Part shown: positions 59,829-64,000 of the stretch, piece after piece
Position numbering within the stretch: the first letter of the stretch is position 1
Layout of the letters: each line of letters opens with the position of its first letter
NCBI GenBank assembly: GCA_014529385.2
Contig: CM043945.1
Location: forward strand, 153,055,741-153,119,740
Direction of reading: 5' to 3'
Length of the DNA stretch: 64,000 nt
Source: Adiantum capillus-veneris
Lineage: Eukaryota > Streptophyta > Polypodiopsida > Polypodiales > Pteridaceae
The notes under the pieces: model-generated
What the model saw: the letters and a program-made list of their open reading frames with translations, nothing else
What the model was told of the DNA's origin: nothing
Database searches by the model: none
Position numbers and translations under genes: made by a program

Positions 59829-60440
59829 AAACTGAGTCGTCCCGGACGAAGGTTGTGTGCATGTGCATGGGTTTTGAATTTTGTGCATGTGCACGGCCGT
59901 CTAATGTGGCCCTATCCTCATGTTTGAGACAATGCATTGGAAAACAAAGTGCTGTGCAAGATGTGGGGACTGAATGTAATTTTCAGTGGCTTCGGAGGGC
60001 GAGGCTAGCTGTTTATGGAACAAAAGAGCTTGCAGTTGATTGATCTCTCCTTGATTGTTGGTTTTTTGATGGCAACTATTTTTGGAACCCATTTGTATTC
60101 AATTTTTTTCATATTTGCCGATTTTGATGCAGGTTCCTGAATTTTCTTAGGTTTCCATTGCCATTTTGTTAGTTCAGGCTTCCTGGATTGACTTTTTGGT
60201 CTCCCTTCGATCTTTGTCTCGCTGAATCTTTGGTTGTCTCCAGCTTTGGTTGCCATTTCCACTCTGGATTAGCTCCTGAAGGACTTTGATATGGTGTTGC
60301 TTTCATCAGGAGTTGTGCCTTGGGTAGCCATATCTGTCTCTATTTGTTCTGCATGACGGTTTTCTTTATGCATACTTTTTGAACAGTTGTTTTCTGTGTT
60401 TCTAGCCGATGAGCTGATTTCTTTGTGTCGATAGGGATAA
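59829..60440 (-). pseudogene. Ty3 element 3' tail coding/untranslated region
   Basis: An open frame at 60262-60005 is lysine- and tryptophan-rich ('KPELTKWQWKPKKIQEPASK', 'KKIEYKWVPKIVAIKKP'). It follows, after stops, the pol end at 60445. 'TCGTCCGGGACGACTCAGTT' lies just before the purine tract, as in many plant Ty3 elements. No named domain. Confidence 0.4.
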
Positions 60441-60444
60441 TCGG

Positions 60445-61308
60445 TCACGAGTGATCTATTTTGGCGAATGGAGTCATGTACGTGTTAGAGTTGTGTGTGT
60501 ACATCAGTGCATATTCTGACCATTCGGTAACTGCATTGTACGTTCTCATCCATGGAACTCTCAAACATAGTGATTCTCTGATTTCTTTGTCTTTCATTAC
60601 GAAAAATTGATGAGGACAACTATTTCCATCAATATTGATTAGTAAGTTTACTATCCCCAATGTTGGCATTGTTGCCCTGTTTGCGGCTTGTAAATCTCGT
60701 GTGGATTGCACTAGAGGTTCGTCAGTAAGCATCTTGTAAGTGGAGAAGTTGACCACATTGACTCTTGCCCATGTGTCGATCAATGCTTGTTGATATCTGC
60801 CATTCGGAAGTTTGACATTGATGCGAACATCAATTCCTATTTCCCATTGCTCGTCAGTGTGAATTATAGAAAGAGTAATTTGAGCATTATCTGCTAGTTG
60901 AGGAAGTCTTTGTTGTTGTAATTTTTGTTTCCGCTTTAAAATCCTGATTCTGGCCTTCTCCTGTGCTTGAGCTTTTGTCTCATTTGCTTTGTTCTTGTGT
61001 TCCTTCGTAGCGTGGATTTTGGCGAGCATCTCTGAGGTTAGTGGTAGGTTGTACTTCTTTAATCTGCAGCCACTAATCCAATTAGGCATCTCCTCTCCCT
61101 CTAATGTCGCAAGCTTAATGACACCGCTAGATGATATGTCATGAATCACATAGGGTCCATTGCCTCGCTTTTTGAGTTTCCGGGAATGTTGTTTCAGGGT
61201 ATACATTAAGATGTAATCCCCCGTAGCAAATTCCTTGCTGATTACATGTTGGTCAAAGAATGATTTCATGTTTCGTTTTTGCGCGTAGATTGATGCAATT
61301 GCTCTCAA
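60445..61308 (-). CDS. Integrase C-terminus fused to a retropepsin-like domain
   Basis: One open frame of 287 codons. Residues about 30-90 are the integrase GPY/F-type module ('GDYILMYTLKQHSRKLKKRG', 'GPYVIHDISSSGVIKLATLE'). A charged, helical linker follows (about 95-150). Residues about 155-280 resemble an aspartic protease: 'LPNGRYQQALIDTWARVNVV' has D-T-W where D-T-G is expected, then 'LGIVNLLINIDGNSCPHQFF' and a flap-like 'FVMKDKEI', then 'RVPWMRTYN' at the place of ILGxPW. In usual Ty3 elements the protease precedes RT. The altered D-T-G makes activity doubtful. It could be a structural or former protease domain. Confidence 0.6.
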   Translation of the reverse strand: MRAIASIYAQKRNMKSFFDQHVISKEFATGDYILMYTLKQHSRKLKKRGNGPYVIHDISSSGVIKLATLEGEEMPNWISGCRLKKYNLPLTSEMLAKIHATKEHKNKANETKAQAQEKARIRILKRKQKLQQQRLPQLADNAQITLSIIHTDEQWEIGIDVRINVKLPNGRYQQALIDTWARVNVVNFSTYKMLTDEPLVQSTRDLQAANRATMPTLGIVNLLINIDGNSCPHQFFVMKDKEIRESLCLRVPWMRTYNAVTEWSEYALMYTHNSNTYMTPFAKIDHS

Positions 61309-61408
61309 TTTAGTTTCATCCAGTTTTTCTAGGATATCTATTTGATTGGATAATTCATGGCCCGTCCATTCTAATTCTTTAGCTACTCAGAGTGTGGGGA
61401 TAAGAAAC

Positions 61409-62280
61409 TCAAAGTGACAAAATCTCTTGAATTCCATAAACCATGTTAAACGGAGTCGTTCCGATTGAGGTTTTGTAAGCTACTCTATATGCCCATAAAG
61501 CTGAATGCGGCTTCTGATCCCAGTCGGCTCTCGATTCACTAACAATTTTCGTGAGAATTGTCACCAAAATCTTGTTTGTACTTTCTGCTTGGCCGTTAGC
61601 TTGTGGATGATAGAGAGCCGACTTCCTGTGAATTACGATGAATTCATCCAATAGGAATTCGATCACTTCATTGACAAAATGAGTCCCTCTATCGCTCACT
61701 ATCTCTATTGGTATGCCATACCTGGTGAAAATGTTCTCATACAAAAATTGTCCTGTCATTTTTGCATCATTTTTGGTTGTGGCTTTCGCTTCAACCCACT
61801 TTGTTAGATAATCTGTTGCCACAATAATGTATTGAGCATGCGTTTTATATCCCAGAGGCGCAATTGGTCCTACAAAATCTATTCCCCATTTTGCAAACGC
61901 CCTTGCCCCCATCATTGGCCTCAAGGGAATGTCATCTCGTGCTCTAGGAATCTTTGTCCTCTGGCAAGCGTCACATTGTTTCACAAACTCTTCAGCGTCC
62001 ATGAATAGTGTAGGCCACCATATGCCAGCAATAAGAATTGCTTTGGCTGTTTTGTCAGCTGAGAAATGTCCTCTAGCTTGTCCGCCATGTGCTTGCTCTA
62101 AGATAGGAATGTATTCCTCTTACGTTGCACACATTCTCAATTGATTGTGTTTTCCCCTCTTGTAAAGATTTTCCTCAATCAATACATAGTTTTCTGCCTC
62201 TTTCGTGATCGTTTTGATACGTGATCTACTCATCCCTTCAGGCAGTATTCCAGTGGTGAGGTATTCTACAATGTAGTTAC
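61409..62280 (-). CDS. Second H2C2 module and integrase core (Ty3 pol)
   Basis: After 'WSNYIVEYLTTGILPEGMS' and 'LYKRGKHNQLRMCAT' (then a stop near 62118) comes an H2C2 zinc module: 'ILEQAHGGQARGHFSADKTA' and 'EEFVKQCDACQRTK'. The catalytic core has 'KWGIDFVGPIAPLGYKTHAQ' and 'IIVATDYLTKWVEAKATTKN' (first two Asp), 'RYGIPIEIVSDRGTHFVNEV' and 'SALYHPQANGQAESTNKILV' (Glu of the D,D-35-E triad). It would insert cDNA into the genome. The frame breaks around 61400 before the C-terminal module. Confidence 0.85.
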
Positions 62281-62284
62281 TCCA

Positions 62285-63016
62285 TCAGGGTGCTACAGTT
62301 AATTTGAATAGAGTCGCGTGTTCTATCGGCTTTTGAAAAGTGGAGATAACACATGATTTGATATGCTTATGAACACTTTGTTGCATTTTTGGCCAATATA
62401 CACCCATTCTCATCAATCTTTGATACGTCTGTGTATGCCCATTGTGAATCCCCGTTGTTTGCACATGAGAATGGTGTAGATACAAGTCCTGTTCACTTGA
62501 TTCAACACAAAGCCTAAGAATTTGATCCGATCCCTGTTTATATAGCCTTCCAGCCAGCATTACCAATGATCTAGATGCTGCAATGGTAGATGGTTGTCTT
62601 GTCAAATTCAATGACCCAATAGTCAACAAAGGAATTACATCCTCGCTCCATCTTGGAACCATTTTTATGAGATATGCATCTAGAAAATCATCATCAACTC
62701 CTATAGGGTTTTCTCCATGCACCATTCTAGATAAATGATCTGCTCGTTGGTATGTAGTTCCTTTTTTGACTACAACCGTGAAGTCAAACTCAAGCAGTAT
62801 GATGAACCATCGTACAATCCGCCCCGTAATGCAAGGTTTGTTTACCAAGTATAGCAGTACTTGGTGATCAACGAAGAATACAAATTTATTGGAAAGTAGG
62901 TAATGTCTAAACTTTTTCACAGCATAGATCATACCCAAACCCTTCCTTTCAGTTGTTGTGTAATTCTTCTCTGCACTGTTTAGTTGTCTACTAGAGTAAC
63001 TGATTGGAAAATCCAT
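62285..63016 (-). CDS. RNase H and first H2C2 zinc module (Ty3 pol)
   Basis: 'PISYSSRQLNSAEKNYTTTE' and 'KFRHYLLSNKFVFFVDHQVL' are RNase H blocks with E and D residues; 'KGTTYQRADHLSRMVHGE' ends the domain. 'GVDDDFLDAYLIKM' and a linker with 'RLYKQGSDQILRLCV' follow. A first H2C2-type module comes next ('LYLHHSHVQTTGIHNGHTQT', 'HKHIKSCVIS'), whose last cysteine is replaced by Ser-Thr. A second H2C2 module follows in the next frame, at 61960-62130. Confidence 0.8.
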   Translation of the reverse strand: MDFPISYSSRQLNSAEKNYTTTERKGLGMIYAVKKFRHYLLSNKFVFFVDHQVLLYLVNKPCITGRIVRWFIILLEFDFTVVVKKGTTYQRADHLSRMVHGENPIGVDDDFLDAYLIKMVPRWSEDVIPLLTIGSLNLTRQPSTIAASRSLVMLAGRLYKQGSDQILRLCVESSEQDLYLHHSHVQTTGIHNGHTQTYQRLMRMGVYWPKMQQSVHKHIKSCVISTFQKPIEHATLFKLTVAP

Positions 63017-63046
63017 GTTGTTTTCTCCAGGTTGTGCAAGTATGCA

Positions 63047-64000
63047 TCATATAGCATATGCTGACGCATCTATGTGGACGTGGAATATCTTTTCCCAATC
63101 CGGAGCCTTCAAAATTGGAGTGGATATCAATCTTTGCTTCAAAGTTTGAAAAGATTTCTCGCACTCATCTGTCCACTCAAATTTAGTTATCAACGCGTAA
63201 AGTGGTTTTGCAATTATAGCGTATGAGTAGATAAATCTACGATAATATCCACAATGGCCCATAAATGCCTGTACCTCCTTTACCTTTACTGGTCGTGGTA
63301 GATCAACAATTACGCTGATCTTCTCCATGTCTGTCGAAATACCATTTTTGGACACTATGTGTCCCAATATTTTTCCTTGTCTTACCATGAAGACACATTT
63401 CTCCGGATTCAGGCAAATCCGATACAGACTGTATTTGTTGAATACTTCGGTCAAGTGCTCTGTGTGCTCCAATCTTAAGAGAGAGTGAACGCACAAGTCA
63501 TCCATGTAAATTTCTAAGAACTGTCTTAGATATTCTTTAAAAGCATGACCCATCAGCCTCTAAAATTTGGCTGGTGCATTCGTTAAGCCAAAAGACATTA
63601 CCTTGAATGCAAAAATGCCCCATTCAGTTGCAAAATCCATCTTGTGTTGATCCTCTGACTTTATTGCGAGTTGGTTGTAGTCTGAAAAGCCATCTAAGAA
63701 ACTGTAAGCTTCTTTTTCTGCCACTCTTTCTATTACATGATCAGTAATGGGGAGGGGATAGTTGTCCCGAATTGTAGCAACGTTTACTTTCTTGAGATTG
63801 ACGCACACTCTCAACTCCATTTTTATTCGGGACCACTAATCGGTGAAACCCAGTCAGTGTGCTCAATTTTGTAAATAAACTCTGCCTCTCTCAGCTTATC
63901 TATCTCCTCCTTGATCTTTCTTGCAAACGTCTCATTGTAAGTATAAGGACGTTGTCTGCTTGGTTTGGCGTCATTCTTAAGAGGTATTGTGTGTTGACAG
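63047..64000 (-). pseudogene. Ty3 reverse transcriptase (pol), cut by window end
   Basis: Starts outside the window. 'PYTYNETFARKIKEEIDKLR' and 'HTDWVSPI' (63990-63850) are the RT N-terminal block, then a frameshift near 63840. 'ELRVCVNLKKVNVATIRDNY' and 'SFLDGFSDYNQLAI' include the first catalytic Asp region. 'WGIFAFKVMSFGLTNAPAKF' is followed by a stop near 63558 and the active site 'FLEIYMDDLCVHS'. 'LGHIVSKNGISTDMEKISVI', 'EVQAFMGHCGYYRRFIYSYA' and 'EWTDECEKSFQTLKQRLIST' complete RT and enter RNase H. It belongs with the domains down to 60445. One frameshift and one to two stops. Confidence 0.85.

Overview
This is a nuclear window from a land plant with a large, transposon-filled genome. 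The evidence is split genes with GT-AG introns, a plant NPF/PTR-type transporter, Ty3 and Ty1 LTR retrotransposons primed by initiator-Met tRNA, plant LINE and SINE relatives, and many long (CT)n/(GA)n and (CA)n tracts. A fern or other non-seed plant is my guess, but no gene here fixes the lineage. Most of the DNA is mobile elements, nearly all on the minus strand. Only one gene looks intact: a two-exon PLP-dependent decarboxylase at 42.2-44.2 kb (+).

Layout. 0-5.6 kb: a gag-only LTR element (minus) between two related LTRs. 5.6-7.5 kb: AT-rich, no gene. 7.5-18.4 kb: a head-to-tail array of chromovirus-like Ty3 copies that share LTRs (LTR1 9611-11178, LTR2 15102-16732), with tRNA-Met primer sites, a polypurine tract, gag, protease, RT/RNase H, integrase and chromodomain remnants. 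18.4-20.4 kb: gag and protease of a second Ty3 type, joined abruptly to the first. 22.4-24.3 kb: a Ty3 integrase tail joined to a Ty1/copia integrase-RT remnant with its primer site. 24.6-25.8 kb: a decayed LINE RT. 26-28 kb: two SINE-like heads. 29-31.6 kb: two inverted fragments of the same NPF-type gene.

32.4-37.1 kb: a nearly complete LINE (ORF1; ORF2 with endonuclease, RT and a C-terminal cysteine/histidine region) inserted inside a GA microsatellite. 37-42 kb: AT-rich DNA with microsatellites and local repeats. 42.2-44.2 kb: the decarboxylase gene. 45-48 kb: tandem repeats and a hairpin. 48.07-49.41 and 58.21-59.53 kb: two inverted copies of one non-coding DNA transposon with TTAA targets. 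49.7-51.4 kb: a third chromovirus LTR whose internal part is cut off exactly at a CACTA-like terminus. 53.3-56.6 kb: a long, broken, coiled-coil and proline-rich ORF that I do not recognise. 59.8-64.0 kb: the 3' part of another Ty3 element, whose pol carries two H2C2 zinc modules and a retropepsin-like domain downstream of integrase.

No operon-like cooperation is expected here. The coordinated sets are the domains of each retroelement. The strongest candidates for something undescribed are the unusual Ty3 pol at 60-64 kb, the TTAA transposon pair, and the large ORF at 53-57 kb. All claims come from reading the sequence; no database search was run.
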